A stretch of 64,000 nt of DNA. Origin: Cupriavidus gilardii (GTDB lineage Bacteria > Pseudomonadota > Gammaproteobacteria > Burkholderiales > Burkholderiaceae). This document shows positions 8,472 through 18,126 of the stretch, one piece after another. The notes beneath the pieces were generated by a model that had not been told where the DNA came from, did no database searches, and worked only from the letters and a program-made list of their open reading frames with translations. The position numbers were made by a program, and so were the translations under genes. The DNA is taken from contig NZ_JABTYE010000023.1 in the NCBI RefSeq assembly GCF_013314895.1, forward strand, positions 1-64,000, read 5' to 3'. Position 1 is the first letter of the stretch. Every line of letters begins with the position of its first letter.

Positions 8472-9359
8472 TCAGTCCGCCCGCTGCTGCGCCGCCATCA
8501 CCGACAGACCCAGCAACACCAGATTCTCGTGCCGCTCGAAGGGCAGCGTCAGCGCGCCGGCCAGCGCCTCGCGCGCGCCGCCGGACAGCAGGCAGCGGGC
8601 CGGACCGCGCTCGCTCAGCATGCGCCAGGCGCGTTCGATCGACCCGACCTGGGCCGCCAGGCAACCGGCGGCGATCGCATCGCGGGTGTTGTCGGCCCAC
8701 GCCGTCGCGGCATGAGCTTCGCCAATCTCGACCGCGGGCAGTTGCGCGGTATTGCGCGCCAACGATCCCATCATCAGCGCCAGGCCGGGCAGGATCATGC
8801 CGCCGGCAAAACGCGAGCGCGCCGGCGTGCCGCCGCTGCCATGATGGCCGTCGGGTGCCAGCACCACGTCGATCGTGGTCGCGGTACCGGCCGTGACGAT
8901 CAGCAGATTGCCGTCGGGCAGATGGTGCCGCGCGCCGATGCTGCCGACCCAGCGGTCGACGCCGAGCTGGCTCGGTTCGCGATAGCCGTTGTCGAGCGTG
9001 CCGTGCGACGCCGTGGCCCGCGCCCAGTGGACCGCCGGCGGACCGCCGAAGGCATCGGCCAGCAAGGCGTCGACCGCGGCGGCGATGATCGGGCCCGCCA
9101 CATTGCTGATCCACACGCCGCGCGGGCCGCCATCGGCATCGGCCAGCGCGCGCCAGTCCTGGGCAAGGGCGGGCAGCGCTTCATGCCCGCAGGCGCCGCT
9201 GGCGCGCCAGGGCACCGGCAGCACGCCAGCGGGCGCGGCATCGCGCGACGCGGCCTCGCACCAGGCCCACTTCAAGCGGGTATTGCCGATATCGATCAGC
9301 AGCATGGCGCCGTCGGCATTGGCGTTGGCCTTGCCCTTCGCCCCGCCGTTCGCACTCAT
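8472..9359 (-). CDS. coaX: Type III pantothenate kinase
   Basis: 295 residues of the ASKHA-fold CoaX: phosphate-1 loop [15 protein letters not shown], the ADP/pantothenate segments [11 protein letters not shown] and [15 protein letters not shown], then [23 protein letters not shown]. It phosphorylates pantothenate, the first step to coenzyme A, and needs a monovalent cation. The ATG at 9359 overlaps the birA stop as ATGA, pointing to translational coupling; a shorter start at 9305 (MLLIDIGN) would give the usual CoaX N-terminus, so the first 18 residues (Ala/Lys/Asn-rich) may be dispensable. Downstream of it (8356-8471) is a short GC-rich spacer with no clear terminator. Confidence 0.93.
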   Translation of the reverse strand: MSANGGAKGKANANADGAMLLIDIGNTRLKWAWCEAASRDAAPAGVLPVPWRASGACGHEALPALAQDWRALADADGGPRGVWISNVAGPIIAAAVDALLADAFGGPPAVHWARATASHGTLDNGYREPSQLGVDRWVGSIGARHHLPDGNLLIVTAGTATTIDVVLAPDGHHGSGGTPARSRFAGGMILPGLALMMGSLARNTAQLPAVEIGEAHAATAWADNTRDAIAAGCLAAQVGSIERAWRMLSERGPARCLLSGGAREALAGALTLPFERHENLVLLGLSVMAAQQRAD

Positions 9360-10270
9360 CGCACCCCCTCGTCCGCAGGCCGCAGCGACACTTCCCCGGA
9401 GGCGATCCGCTGCAGGCCGCTGGCGGTTTCCAGCAGCAGATGGCCCTCGTGGTCGACGCCGCGCGCCATGCCCTCGGCCTGCACCGCGCCGTCGTGCAAC
9501 AGCCGCACCGGCTGGTCGCGATAGGCATCGCGCGCCGACCAGCGCCGCGCCATCGGCGCGAAGCCATCCGCGAGGAAGGCGCTACGCATCGCCGCCAGCC
9601 GATTCAGCACCGCGGCCAGCAGATCCGTCGGCCCATGCAGCGGATCGAATCCATCCATGCATTCGGTGACGCCGGCCAGCGAGCGGCCCAGCGCGGCCTC
9701 CATCGCGGCGTCGCGCACCAGGTTCAGGCCGATGCCGACCACCGCCCAGACACGCTGCGGACCCGCGGGCACCGATTCGATCAGGATGCCCGCCAGCTTG
9801 CGGCCGTCAATCTGCAGATCGTTCGGCCATTTGAGGTCGACCGCCTTGCCCAGCCGTGCGTCGAAGTCGTTCAGGGCCTCGGCCAGCGCCAGTCCGACGG
9901 CAAGGCTCAGTCCCGCCAACCGCGCGGGCGGAAGCGCCAGCGGCATCGCCACCGAGAACGTCATGCCCGCCTGGCCCTGCCAGGGCCGCCCCTGCCGTCC
10001 ACGGCCGGCGGTCTGGCGGTAGGCGAGCCGCAGCATGCCGGCCGGCGGCATGTCGCCCTCAGCCCACGGCGCCCGGCGGCAGGCCTGGACCAGATCGGCG
10101 TTGGTCGAGCCGGTTTCCTCGACGAGTTCGCACTGCCATTGCCGCGCGTCGTCGACCAGCGCGGCCTGCAGGCGAACGGGATCGATGCGCCAGACGGGCG
10201 GCAGGGGCGACGACGCGGCGGAATGGGCCGAATCGGTGGGATCGGTCGAATCGGTCGATGAGGCGGTCAT
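9356..10270 (-). CDS. birA: Biotin--[acetyl-CoA-carboxylase] ligase
   Basis: 304 residues with the biotin protein ligase core: ETGSTNADL, the biotinyl-AMP loop [36 protein letters not shown], and an SH3-like C-terminal domain ([26 protein letters not shown]). It attaches biotin to the lysine of biotin-carrier proteins, which include the carrier domain of the acyl-CoA carboxylase at 47.0-50.4 kb in this window. There is no N-terminal winged helix, so it should not be a biotin-responsive repressor. The first ~20 residues are a low-complexity Ser/Thr/Asp repeat ([10 protein letters not shown]). Forms an operon with coaX (4-base overlap). Confidence 0.93.
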   Translation of the reverse strand: MTASSTDSTDPTDSAHSAASSPLPPVWRIDPVRLQAALVDDARQWQCELVEETGSTNADLVQACRRAPWAEGDMPPAGMLRLAYRQTAGRGRQGRPWQGQAGMTFSVAMPLALPPARLAGLSLAVGLALAEALNDFDARLGKAVDLKWPNDLQIDGRKLAGILIESVPAGPQRVWAVVGIGLNLVRDAAMEAALGRSLAGVTECMDGFDPLHGPTDLLAAVLNRLAAMRSAFLADGFAPMARRWSARDAYRDQPVRLLHDGAVQAEGMARGVDHEGHLLLETASGLQRIASGEVSLRPADEGVR

Positions 10271-10341
10271 GCGGGCAGCAGAAGGCGGGAATCCGGTGGG
10301 GCCGAGGGATCTCGGGCCATGCGCATTGTAGCGGCGCGACT

Positions 10342-10370
10342 TTGGCGGCTGCTCTCGCGTGGCTTAAAAT
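10342..10370 (+). promoter_or_regulatory. Sigma70-type promoter for the mlaE-like operon
   Basis: TTGGCG (10342-10347), 17 bases, TAAAAT (10365-10370): four or five matches to each consensus hexamer at ideal spacing. Transcription would start near 10377, downstream of the first possible ATG (10319), which argues for a later translation start of the permease gene. Confidence 0.6.
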
Positions 10371-10399
10371 CGGCTTTCGCACCTTACATCGGTCAGCCA

Positions 10400-11524
10400 T
10401 TGGAACGCTATACGAAGCCGGACATCGCTGTCACGCAACAGGACGGCACCGCCGCCGTGCAGTTGCAGGGGGACTGGACCGCGTTGTCGCTGGCGCAGGC
10501 GCGCTGCGCCCATGACCTGCGCCGGCAGTTGCAGGGACTCGTTCCCGATGCGGCGCGCTGGCAGCTGACCGGCATCGGCCGGCTCGACCATATCGGCGCG
10601 CAACTATTGTGGCAGGCCTGGGGCGAGCGCTTTCCGGCCCATCTCGAGGCCACCGACGGCCAGCGCCGCGCCTTCGAGCGGATCGCCGCGGTACGGCGGC
10701 TCGGCTGGAAAAAACGGATGGTCGACCGCTTCAACCCGGTCACGCTGCTCGGCGCATCGGTGCTGTCGCTGTTCTCGCAGCTCGGCAACGGCATCGCGAT
10801 GCTGGGCCAGCTGTCGCTGGACCTGCTGCGCTTCGCCGCGGCGCCGCGGCGCGGGCCGTGGCGCGAGATCTCGGCGAATGTCTACAGCATCGGCTACAAG
10901 GCGCTGGGCATCACCGCGCTGGTCGGCTTTCTGATCGGCGTGGTGCTGGCCTATCTGCTGGCGAGCCAGCTGCGTACCTATGGCGCCAGCGTCTTCATCG
11001 TCAATATCCTCGGCATGTCGGTGATCCGCGAACTCGGTCCGGTGCTGGCCGCGATCCTGGTGGCCGGCCGCTCGGGCTCGGCGATCACCGCGCAGATCGG
11101 CGTGATGCGGGTCACCGAGGAGCTCGACGCGATGCGGGTGATGGGCATCTCGCACAGCTTCCGGCTGATCATGCCGCGCGCGATCGCACTGGCCGTGGCG
11201 ATGCCGCTGCTGGTGGCCTGGACCGCGCTGCTGGCGCTGATCGGCGGCATGGTGGCCTCGAACGTCCAGCTGGGCCTGAGCCCGGTCTTCTTCCTGCGCG
11301 AGCTGCCCAATGCGGTGCCGGTCGCCAACCTGTGGCTGGGCCTGGGCAAGGGCGTAGCGTTCGGCATGCTGATCGCGCTGACGGCGTGCCACTTCGGGCT
11401 GCGCATCAAGCCCAATACGCAGAGCCTGGGCGAAGGGACCACCGCCTCGGTGGTCACCGCGATCACCGTGGTGATCGTCGCCGATGCGGTCTTCGCGATC
11501 CTGTTCAAGGATGTCGGCATATGA
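10400..11524 (+). CDS. mlaE: MlaE-family lipid ABC transporter permease with N-terminal STAS-like domain
   Basis: About 374 residues: an N-terminal STAS-like domain (DIAVTQQDGTAAVQLQGDW, LTGIGRLDHIGAQLLWQAWG) then the MlaE/YrbE permease with five or so membrane helices and the conserved core ELGPVLAAILVAGRSGSA, IGVMRVTEELDAMRVMGIS. The permease works with the ATPase and MCE protein encoded next to move phospholipids between the membranes. The reading frame is open from ATG 10319, but a good promoter at 10342-10370 makes that start unlikely; TTG 10400 gives a protein beginning just before the STAS domain. Its end overlaps the ATPase start as ATGA. Confidence 0.85.
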   Translation: MERYTKPDIAVTQQDGTAAVQLQGDWTALSLAQARCAHDLRRQLQGLVPDAARWQLTGIGRLDHIGAQLLWQAWGERFPAHLEATDGQRRAFERIAAVRRLGWKKRMVDRFNPVTLLGASVLSLFSQLGNGIAMLGQLSLDLLRFAAAPRRGPWREISANVYSIGYKALGITALVGFLIGVVLAYLLASQLRTYGASVFIVNILGMSVIRELGPVLAAILVAGRSGSAITAQIGVMRVTEELDAMRVMGISHSFRLIMPRAIALAVAMPLLVAWTALLALIGGMVASNVQLGLSPVFFLRELPNAVPVANLWLGLGKGVAFGMLIALTACHFGLRIKPNTQSLGEGTTASVVTAITVVIVADAVFAILFKDVGI

Positions 11525-12399
11525 CGGCGATCATCGGTACCCCCGCGGACACCGGCACCGGCACCGGGCAGCACGCCCGCACGCCGATCATCGAGGTGCG
11601 CGGGCTGGTCAAGCGCTTCGGCGACACCGTCGTGCACGACGGGCTGGACCTGGAGGTCTACCGCGACGAGGTGCTGTCGATCGTCGGCGGCTCGGGCACC
11701 GGCAAGACCGTGCTGCTGCGCCAGATCGTTGGCCTGGAGCGCCCCACCGCCGGCACCATCCGGCTGTTCGGCGAAGACCTCGCCGGCCTCGACCCGGCGC
11801 GGCTGCAATGGATGCGCAACCGCTGGGGCATGCAGTTCCAGCGCGGCGCGCTGTTCTCGTCGCTGTCGGTGATCGACAATATCGCGCTGCCGCTGCGTGA
11901 ACTTCGCTGCCTGCCCGACAATCTGATCTGCGAAGCGTCGCTGCTCAAGCTCGAACTGGTCGGACTGTCGGCGCGCGACGCGGACAAGATGCCGGCCGAT
12001 CTGTCCGGCGGCATGATCAAGCGCGTGGCGCTGGCCCGCGCGCTGGCACTGGAGCCGGAACTGGTGTTCCTGGACGAGCCCACCGCGGGCCTGGATCCGA
12101 TGGCATCGGACGACTATGTCGCGCTGATCCGCGAACTGCGGCGCGAACTGAAGCTGACGGTGGTGATGGTCACGCACGATCTGGACACGCTGGTCGCGCT
12201 GTCCGACCGCGTCGCGGTGCTGGCCGACCGCAAGGTCCTGGCCGCGCTGCCGATCCCGCAGCTGGTGAGGATCGACCATCCCTTCATCCGCGAATATTTC
12301 CTCGGCGAACGCGGCCGGCGGGCGCTCAGCGCGCTGCCCGCCGGCGCCAACCCTGCATCGGACGTGGCGGCCATGGGCCGTCACGCTGGAGGTTCGTGA
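11521..12399 (+). CDS. mlaF: MlaF-family ABC transporter ATP-binding protein
   Basis: 292 residues with Walker A GGSGTGKT, Q-loop region MQFQRGALFSSLSV, signature LSGGMIKRVALARAL, Walker B LVFLDEPTAGLDP and switch His in VTHDLD. The MQFQ.GALFSSLSV stretch and the signature with MIKR are typical of the MlaF/Mkl branch that powers MCE transporters. A ~20-residue Thr/Gly-rich N-terminal extension (TPADTGTGTGQ) is unusual. Coupled to both neighbours: ATGA overlap with the permease and TGATG overlap with the MCE gene. Confidence 0.93.
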   Translation: MTAIIGTPADTGTGTGQHARTPIIEVRGLVKRFGDTVVHDGLDLEVYRDEVLSIVGGSGTGKTVLLRQIVGLERPTAGTIRLFGEDLAGLDPARLQWMRNRWGMQFQRGALFSSLSVIDNIALPLRELRCLPDNLICEASLLKLELVGLSARDADKMPADLSGGMIKRVALARALALEPELVFLDEPTAGLDPMASDDYVALIRELRRELKLTVVMVTHDLDTLVALSDRVAVLADRKVLAALPIPQLVRIDHPFIREYFLGERGRRALSALPAGANPASDVAAMGRHAGGS

Positions 12400-13358
12400 T
12401 GGAAAACAAGTCGAACGCCTTTCTCGCCGGCGTCTTCACCATCGGCCTGGCCGTGCTGGTGCTGTTCGCGCTGTTCTGGTTCGGCACCGACCACACCGAA
12501 CGCGTGCCCTACGACTTGGTCACGCGCTCGACCGTGACCGGGCTCGGCCCGCAGGCCGACGTCAAATACCGCGGCCTGACGGTGGGCCGGGTCGAATCGA
12601 TCCGCTTCGATGCCTCCGTGCCGGGCCAGATCATCGTGCGCATCAGCGTCGACAAGGAGGCGCCGATCACGCGCACGACCTATGCCACACTGGGCCTGCA
12701 GGGCGTGACCGGCATCGCCTATGTGCAGCTGGACGATACCGCCGCGCAGGAAGGCAGCACCGCGCCGTCGCCGCCGCTGGAGACCTCGCCGCGCTCGGTC
12801 GCCCGCATCCAGATGCGGCCGGGCTTCTTCGAGGAGCTGGAGCGGCGCGGCGACTCGCTGCTGACGCAGGTCGAATCGCTGATGGCCTCGCTCAACGACA
12901 TGTTCCAGGGCGAGAACCGGCGCGAGCTGATGACGACGATCCGTTCCATCAAGGAAGGCGTCGACGACTATGCGCGCGTCGCGCGTGCGCTCGAACCGGC
13001 CGCGCGACAACTGCCGCAGGTCACCGCGAATCTGAACGCGACGCTGAAGTCGACCCAGCAGCTAACCCGCGAGCTCGGCAGTCCCGACGGCACGCTGCTG
13101 CGCACCGTCGACGGCGTCGGTCAGCAGTTGCGGGCCGCAGCGGGCTCGGTCGAGCACGCGGCCAACAATCTGAACGACCAGACCCTGCCGCAGCTCAACG
13201 GCCTTGCGCGCGATGCGCGGCAGACGGTGCGCAGCCTGGACCGCGCCGCCGGCCAGTTCAACGAACGGCCGCAGAGCGTGCTGTTCGGCGGCTCGGCGAC
13301 CCCGCCCGGTCCCGGCGAGGACGGCTTCAGCGCGCCATCGGCGGGGACCGCACCGTGA
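12399..13358 (+). CDS. mlaD: MlaD-family MCE protein
   Basis: 319 residues: short cytoplasmic start (MENKSNAF), one membrane anchor (LAGVFTIGLAVLVLFALFWF), then the MCE domain (VTGLGPQADVKYRGLTVGRVESIRF, with TGIAYVQL) and a long helical C-terminal region. MCE domains form hexameric lipid tunnels in the periplasm. At 319 residues it is longer than the single-domain MlaD of E. coli (~180) and has the extended helical tail seen in PqiB/LetB-like or Mkl-type systems. ATG 12399 chosen because GGAGG lies six bases upstream; an in-frame GTG three bases earlier is possible. Next gene overlaps by GTGA. Confidence 0.92.
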   Translation: MENKSNAFLAGVFTIGLAVLVLFALFWFGTDHTERVPYDLVTRSTVTGLGPQADVKYRGLTVGRVESIRFDASVPGQIIVRISVDKEAPITRTTYATLGLQGVTGIAYVQLDDTAAQEGSTAPSPPLETSPRSVARIQMRPGFFEELERRGDSLLTQVESLMASLNDMFQGENRRELMTTIRSIKEGVDDYARVARALEPAARQLPQVTANLNATLKSTQQLTRELGSPDGTLLRTVDGVGQQLRAAAGSVEHAANNLNDQTLPQLNGLARDARQTVRSLDRAAGQFNERPQSVLFGGSATPPGPGEDGFSAPSAGTAP

Positions 13359-14029
13359 ATCCAACCGTCCACCGTGAACCGATGCCCATGACCGACGCTG
13401 TCCCGCTCCGCCTTGCCCGCCTTTGCGCCATGCCCCGCTTCGGCGCCGGCGCAATGCTGGTCGCCACGCTGCTGGTCGCCGCACTGCTGGCCGGCTGCTC
13501 GCTGCTGCCCGCCACGCCGCACAGCACCACCTACGACCTCGGCCCACCCGCCGCCGCGCCGGCCGCGGGCAAGACCCTGCCGCCGCTGCGCGTGCTGTCC
13601 ACCGATGGCCCGTCCTGGCTCGACGGCAACGCGATCCACTACCGGCTGCGCTATGCCCAGGCCGAGCGCCTGCAGCCCTATGCCACGCAGCGCTGGATCA
13701 TGTCGCCGGTGCGGCTGTTCGACGAACGGCTGCGCGAAGCGGTATCGGCGCGCGGCGAGCTGAGCTGGGGCGGCGACACGCAGGCGCCCGCGCTGAAGGT
13801 CGATATCGTCGACTTCGAGCAGGTGTTCGACAGCGCCGACAGCAGCCGCGGCGTGGTCCAGGTGCGCGCCACCGTGATGCGCAACGGCATGATCGGCCAG
13901 AAGACCTTCACCGCCGAGCAGCCCGCCCCCAGCGCCGACGGTGCGGGCGGTGTACGGGCACTGGCCGGCAGCACCGATGCCGTGATCGCGGCGATCATCG
14001 ACTGGGTGGCGACGCTGCCGGTACGCTGA
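13355..14029 (+). CDS. ABC-type transport auxiliary lipoprotein (PqiC-like)
   Basis: 224 residues with a lipoprotein signal: hydrophobic h-region and lipobox LLAGC at about residues 44-48, then the ABC_trans_aux domain (YDLGPP, LPPLRVLS, RLRYAQAERLQPYATQRWI, LKVDIVDFEQVF, VQVRATVM). PqiC-type lipoproteins sit in the outer membrane facing the periplasm and cap MCE transporters. It replaces the MlaC/MlaB parts of the E. coli Mla system. GTG start overlaps the MCE gene stop; internal ATGs at residues 10 and 12 would still keep the signal sequence. Confidence 0.88.
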   Translation: MNPTVHREPMPMTDAVPLRLARLCAMPRFGAGAMLVATLLVAALLAGCSLLPATPHSTTYDLGPPAAAPAAGKTLPPLRVLSTDGPSWLDGNAIHYRLRYAQAERLQPYATQRWIMSPVRLFDERLREAVSARGELSWGGDTQAPALKVDIVDFEQVFDSADSSRGVVQVRATVMRNGMIGQKTFTAEQPAPSADGAGGVRALAGSTDAVIAAIIDWVATLPVR

Positions 14030-14054
14030 ACCGGTACGCCAGCAAAGCGGCACC

Positions 14055-15323
14055 ATGAAACAGGCCGATCTGCCCCCCTCTTCCGCTCCGCCGGATCCGC
14101 GCCTCGCCGCGGCGCCGCTGGAGAGCGCGATTGCGCTGCGCCATTCGCCGCTGGCGCGCTTCGGCCTGCTGTGCGTGACGCTGCTGATGGTCTATGCCAG
14201 CCTGTACCCGTTCACCGGCTGGACCGACAACGGCATCTCGCCGTGGGCCTTCCTCAATGCGCCCAAGCCGCGCTACATCACCGACTTCGATCTGCTGACC
14301 AACGTGCTCGGCTATTGCCCGTTCGGCGCGCTGGTGGTGCTGTCGCTGCATCCGCGCGTGACGGGGGCGCGCGCCGCGCTGCTGGCCTTCGCCGCGGGCT
14401 TCGTGCTGTCCGGCGCGATGGAAGCGCTGCAGACCTGGCTGCCCAACCGCATCCCGTCCAATATCGACCTGATGACCAATGCGCTGGGCGCGCTGCTCGG
14501 CGGCACGATGATGGCGCCGTTCGCCAGCGCGATGATCGACCGCGGCACGCTGCGGCGCCTGCGCATCGCCTGGTTCGAGTCGCACGCCAGCTTCGCCATC
14601 ATCCTGATCCTGCTGTGGCCGTTCGCGCAGATCTTTCCGCAGGAGCATCTGTTCGGCATGGGTGGCCTGGTGCGGCAATGGCTGACCAATCCCGACTCGT
14701 GGCCAATGCAACTGGTGCAGTGGGTGTTTCCCGGCTTCCTGCGGCTGCAGGAAGACATCGGTCTGCGCCCCGACGACATGCAGCAACACCAATTGCTCGA
14801 ATCGCTGGTGACCGGCTGCGCGTGGGTGGGCACCGGCCTGTTCGCCTCGGTGGCGATGCGGCGGCAGGCGCCGACGCTGCGCATCCTCGCCGGCCTGCTG
14901 GCCGCCACGCTGCTGCTCAAGGGCCTGGCCGCCGAACTGCAGTTTCCGGCCGACAATGCGTTCAACTGGCTTTCGGAAGGCGGCCGCTACGCGCTGGTGA
15001 CGGGCACGCTCGCGCTGGTGCTGCTGGTGCGCCTGCCGCGCCCGCTGCGCGGCATCCTCGCGATGAGCGCGCTGCTGACGCTGGTGATCCTGACCAACGT
15101 GCTGCCGCCCAACCCTTATGCATGGGTCTCGGAACAGGGCTGGCGCCTCGGCCGCTTCGTCCATTTCAACGGCCTGGCCCAATGGCTCGGCTGGCTGTGG
15201 CCCTTCCTCGCCTTCTGCTATCTCGCCTGGCGCGTCGAGCAGTTCGGGCTGACGCGGCGAAGGGAACGGAGGAGCCGGCGCGGGGGGCGGCGGGCCGCGC
15301 CGAACACCGGCGACTCCGCCTAA
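14055..15323 (+). CDS. VanZ-family membrane protein
   Basis: 422 residues with about ten predicted hydrophobic segments. The VanZ-like part is residues ~35-150 ([57 protein letters not shown] split by short loops), followed by a second multi-pass region with no family I recognise. VanZ homologues affect teicoplanin sensitivity in Gram-positives; in proteobacteria the role is unknown. It sits 25 bases after the MCE operon and could be co-transcribed. Its TAA overlaps the pxpA stop on the other strand by four bases. Confidence 0.85.
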   Translation: MKQADLPPSSAPPDPRLAAAPLESAIALRHSPLARFGLLCVTLLMVYASLYPFTGWTDNGISPWAFLNAPKPRYITDFDLLTNVLGYCPFGALVVLSLHPRVTGARAALLAFAAGFVLSGAMEALQTWLPNRIPSNIDLMTNALGALLGGTMMAPFASAMIDRGTLRRLRIAWFESHASFAIILILLWPFAQIFPQEHLFGMGGLVRQWLTNPDSWPMQLVQWVFPGFLRLQEDIGLRPDDMQQHQLLESLVTGCAWVGTGLFASVAMRRQAPTLRILAGLLAATLLLKGLAAELQFPADNAFNWLSEGGRYALVTGTLALVLLVRLPRPLRGILAMSALLTLVILTNVLPPNPYAWVSEQGWRLGRFVHFNGLAQWLGWLWPFLAFCYLAWRVEQFGLTRRRERRSRRGGRRAAPNTGDSA

Positions 15324-16054
15324 GCCCGCACCGCAATCCCCTCATCCCGCAAACGGTCCCGGATCCGCTGCGCGAAGGCCAGCGCGTGCGGGCCGTCGCC
15401 GTGCAGGCAGACGGTATCGGCCTGGATCGGGATCCATTGGCCGTCGATCGCGCGCACCTTGCGCTCGCGGACCATCGACAGCGTCTGCGCCAGCACGGCC
15501 TGGTCGTCGTCTAGCAGCGCGCCGGGCGTGCCGCGGCGGACCAGGGAGCCGTCGGGGTTGTAGCCGCGATCGGCGAAGACCTCTTCCTTGACCGTCAGCC
15601 CGGCCTCGCGCGCAACCTCGATCATCACGCTGCCCGCCAAGCCGAAGAAGGTCAGCTGGGGGTCGAAATCGCGTACCGCGTCGACGATCGCCTGCGCCTG
15701 CACGCGGTCGCGCGCGGCCTGGTTGTAGAGGGCGCCATGCGCCTTGACGTGGGCGAGGCGGCCGCCCTGTGCCCTGACGATCGCGGCGAGCGCGCCGATC
15801 TGGTAGAGCACGTCGGCATAGACCTGGCGCGGATCGCGCTGCATCTCGGTGCGGCCGAAGTTCTCGCGGTCGGGATAGCTCGGATGCGCGCCGATCGCTA
15901 CGCCTTTCGCCAGTGCCCACTGCACCGTCTGCAGCATGGTGGAGGCGTCGCCGGCATGCCAGCCGCAGGCGATATTGGCCGAGCTGATCAGCGCCAGCAG
16001 CGCTTCGTCGCTGCCGCAGCCTTCGCCGAGGTCGGCATTCAGATCGATCTGCAT
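15320..16054 (-). CDS. pxpA: 5-oxoprolinase subunit A (LamB/YcsF family)
   Basis: 244 residues starting at the conserved [17 protein letters not shown], with [27 protein letters not shown] and KAHGALYN, all typical of LamB/YcsF. PxpA, PxpB and PxpC together cleave 5-oxoproline to glutamate with ATP. PxpA starts 74 bases after the pxpC stop; the spacer is filled by degenerate GAACG repeats. An upstream extension of the frame is open but non-conserved. Confidence 0.93.
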   Translation of the reverse strand: MQIDLNADLGEGCGSDEALLALISSANIACGWHAGDASTMLQTVQWALAKGVAIGAHPSYPDRENFGRTEMQRDPRQVYADVLYQIGALAAIVRAQGGRLAHVKAHGALYNQAARDRVQAQAIVDAVRDFDPQLTFFGLAGSVMIEVAREAGLTVKEEVFADRGYNPDGSLVRRGTPGALLDDDQAVLAQTLSMVRERKVRAIDGQWIPIQADTVCLHGDGPHALAFAQRIRDRLRDEGIAVRA

Positions 16055-16070
16055 GTCGGGTCTCCAGGAT

Positions 16071-16118
16071 GGGTTCGGTCGGTTCGTTGCGTTCGTTTGG
16101 TTCGCTGCGTTCGTTGGG
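16071..16118. repeat. Degenerate GGTTCG/GTTCGTT repeats in the pxpC-pxpA spacer
   Basis: About seven GTTCG units, alternating with TTGC, TTTG or CTGC, fill most of the 74-base gap. In the coding direction the run reads AACGAACGCA-like. No known function; probably slippage-derived. Confidence 0.55.
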
Positions 16119-16128
16119 TGCTCTCGCG

Positions 16129-17202
16129 TCACGGCAGCGTGGCGCCGGCCGGTGACAGCTGGCGCGTCATCGCCCGCCGCCGCGCGGCCGGCGCCTGCGC
16201 CCCGGTCCGGGCCTCGGATTGCCATGCCACCGCCTGTGCGACCTGGCCCAGATATGTCTGCACCTGCATGCGCGCGGCCTCTGCCTCCTCGAGGCCGACG
16301 CGGTGAAAACGCACCGCGGCGCCGAGCGGCGCCTGCGCCAGGCGCCACAGATCGGCCTCGATGACGACGCCGATCTTCGGATAGCCGCCGGTGGTCTGGG
16401 CATCGGCCATCAGCACGATCGGCTGGCCGCCCGGCGGTACCTGCATGACGCCCGGCACCACCCCGTGGGACAGCAGCTCCGGGGCGCCGGAGCGCCGCGC
16501 CAGCGCGGGACCTTCGAGCCGGAAGCCCATGCGGTTGCTGTTGGGCGTGACGGTCCAGTCGGCCTCCCACAGCGCCTGCTGGGCATCGGGCTCGAATTGA
16601 TCGTACTCCAGCGCGGGCAGCATGCGGATCGACAGCGCGCGGCCGTCGGCCTGCGGCGCCGGCAAGGCCCAGGCCGGCGACAGCACGCCAATTCTCGGCG
16701 ATGGCGGCGATGGCGGCGATGGCACCGCGGCAGCTTCGGACCGAAGCGCGGCCAGCCGATCGCCCCGCCGCAAGGCGCGGCCCTGGTATCCGCCGAAGCC
16801 GGCCTTCAGATCGGTGCTGCGCGAGCCCATCGCGAGCGGCACATCGATGCCGCCGGCCACGCACAGATAGGTACGGGTGCCGGCGCGCGCGGCCGGCAGG
16901 GTCAGCGTGCTGCCCGCGCGTACGTCGAACGCGTGCCAGCACCAGACCAGCTCGCCGTCGAGATCCGCGCGGCATTCGGCGCCGGACAGCGCGATGCGCA
17001 GGTCGGCATGAAAGCGGACCGTGGCGCGGCCCAGCGTGAATTCGATCGCGGCGGCACCGGCGTCATTGCCCAGCAGCAGATTGCCGACCCGCAGCGCGAC
17101 GCTGTCGAGCGCGCCGGCCCCGCCGACGCCGAATCGCCGCATGCCGTTGCGGCCGAGGTCCTGGATCGACGCCAGCGCGCCGGGGCGAAGGATCTCGATC
17201 AT
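16129..17202 (-). CDS. pxpC: 5-oxoprolinase subunit C (biotin-dependent carboxyltransferase-like fold)
   Basis: 357 residues. [33 protein letters not shown] is the conserved KipA/PxpC N-terminus (positions 1-33), followed by [36 protein letters not shown] and [19 protein letters not shown] [16 protein letters not shown]. Works with PxpA and PxpB as the ATP-dependent 5-oxoprolinase. A Pro/Ser repeat (PSPPSPPSP) interrupts the middle. Start ATG 17202 overlaps the pxpB stop by four bases. The ~30 residue C-terminal tail is poorly conserved. Confidence 0.92.
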   Translation of the reverse strand: MIEILRPGALASIQDLGRNGMRRFGVGGAGALDSVALRVGNLLLGNDAGAAAIEFTLGRATVRFHADLRIALSGAECRADLDGELVWCWHAFDVRAGSTLTLPAARAGTRTYLCVAGGIDVPLAMGSRSTDLKAGFGGYQGRALRRGDRLAALRSEAAAVPSPPSPPSPRIGVLSPAWALPAPQADGRALSIRMLPALEYDQFEPDAQQALWEADWTVTPNSNRMGFRLEGPALARRSGAPELLSHGVVPGVMQVPPGGQPIVLMADAQTTGGYPKIGVVIEADLWRLAQAPLGAAVRFHRVGLEEAEAARMQVQTYLGQVAQAVAWQSEARTGAQAPAARRRAMTRQLSPAGATLP

Positions 17203-17891
17203 GCGCGTACCGGTTTGGCCATCGATGCAGCGACCGATTCGACGGATTGAACGACGAAGCGCACGGTGTCGCCTGGCGCCAGCAACGAGGGCGGATCGCG
17301 CTCGGGTTCGAACAGCGCCAGCTCGGTGCGGCCGATCAGCTGCCAGCCGCCGGGCGCGGCCGCCGGATAGACCCCGGTCTGCTCGCCGCCGATGCCGACC
17401 GCGCCGGCCGGCACCGCCAGGCGCGGCTCGGATCGGCGCGGCGTGGCGAGCGCCGGGTCCAGCCCGCCGAGATAAGCGAAGCCGGGCTGGAAGCCGAGAA
17501 AGTAGACGGTATAGGTTCCCTCGCTGTGTCGCCGCACCACTTCCTCGGGCGTCAGGCCGGTATGGGCCGCCACATCGGCCAGATCGGGGCCGTCGTCGCC
17601 CCCGTAGCGGACGGGGATCTCCACGATGCGGCCGCTGGCATTGCCGCTCTCGGCGCCCTCGCCCCGTTCCCACGCCTGCTTCAGCGAGGTCTCCAACTCG
17701 GCCGGGTCGGCCTCGTCATCGAACAGGACTGTCAGGCTGTTCATGCCGGGATAGGCATCGACCACGCCCGGCCATGCGCCGGCCTGATCCGCCATCGCCC
17801 AGAAGCGGCGTTGCACGTCGAGCGACGCAGGGGGCGGCACACTGCACAGCAGCGCGCGCTCGGCAAGACGGTGAATCGTGCAACTGGCCAT
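17199..17891 (-). CDS. pxpB: 5-oxoprolinase subunit B (KipI family)
   Basis: About 230 residues from MASCTIHRLAERALLCSVP, with the KipI-family segments YPGMNSLTVLFD, IPVRYGGDDGPDLADVA, TVYFLGFQPGFAYLGGLD and PAAAPGGWQLIGRTEL. The frame is open 27 codons further upstream (from 17972), but those residues are not conserved. First gene of the pxpB-pxpC-pxpA unit; 4-base overlap with pxpC implies coupling. Divergent from the Bug receptor gene at 18127. Confidence 0.92.
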   Translation of the reverse strand: MASCTIHRLAERALLCSVPPPASLDVQRRFWAMADQAGAWPGVVDAYPGMNSLTVLFDDEADPAELETSLKQAWERGEGAESGNASGRIVEIPVRYGGDDGPDLADVAAHTGLTPEEVVRRHSEGTYTVYFLGFQPGFAYLGGLDPALATPRRSEPRLAVPAGAVGIGGEQTGVYPAAAPGGWQLIGRTELALFEPERDPPSLLAPGDTVRFVVQSVESVAASMAKPVRA

Positions 17892-18052
17892 GGTGGTTTT
17901 TGGTCCGGAATCCAGGTGGCGGGCGCCGTTCGGGCAGGCGCGGCGAAACGCGAAATGGCGTCTTGTCGGCAATTTATCGAGAAAGTGAGTTTTGCGAAAC
18001 CTGTGCCGTCATGCCGGCGCCTAGGGTTTTCCATAGCCAGGCGACGCGATAG

Positions 18053-18065
18053 TTGATTAGATCAA
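18053..18065. promoter_or_regulatory. Candidate operator TTGAT-N3-ATCAA between pxpB and the Bug receptor gene
   Basis: Perfect 5-bp inverted repeat TTGAT/ATCAA around TAG in the 235-base divergent spacer, extending imperfectly to GTTGAT/ATCAATC. It has the T-N11-A geometry of LysR sites and would serve either divergent unit. No regulator gene is adjacent. Confidence 0.35.
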
Positions 18066-18126
18066 TCGTCGCTGTCCCGCTTAAATTTCCCCGCATCCTC
18101 GCAGAAAGGAACCTCACGGAGACGCC

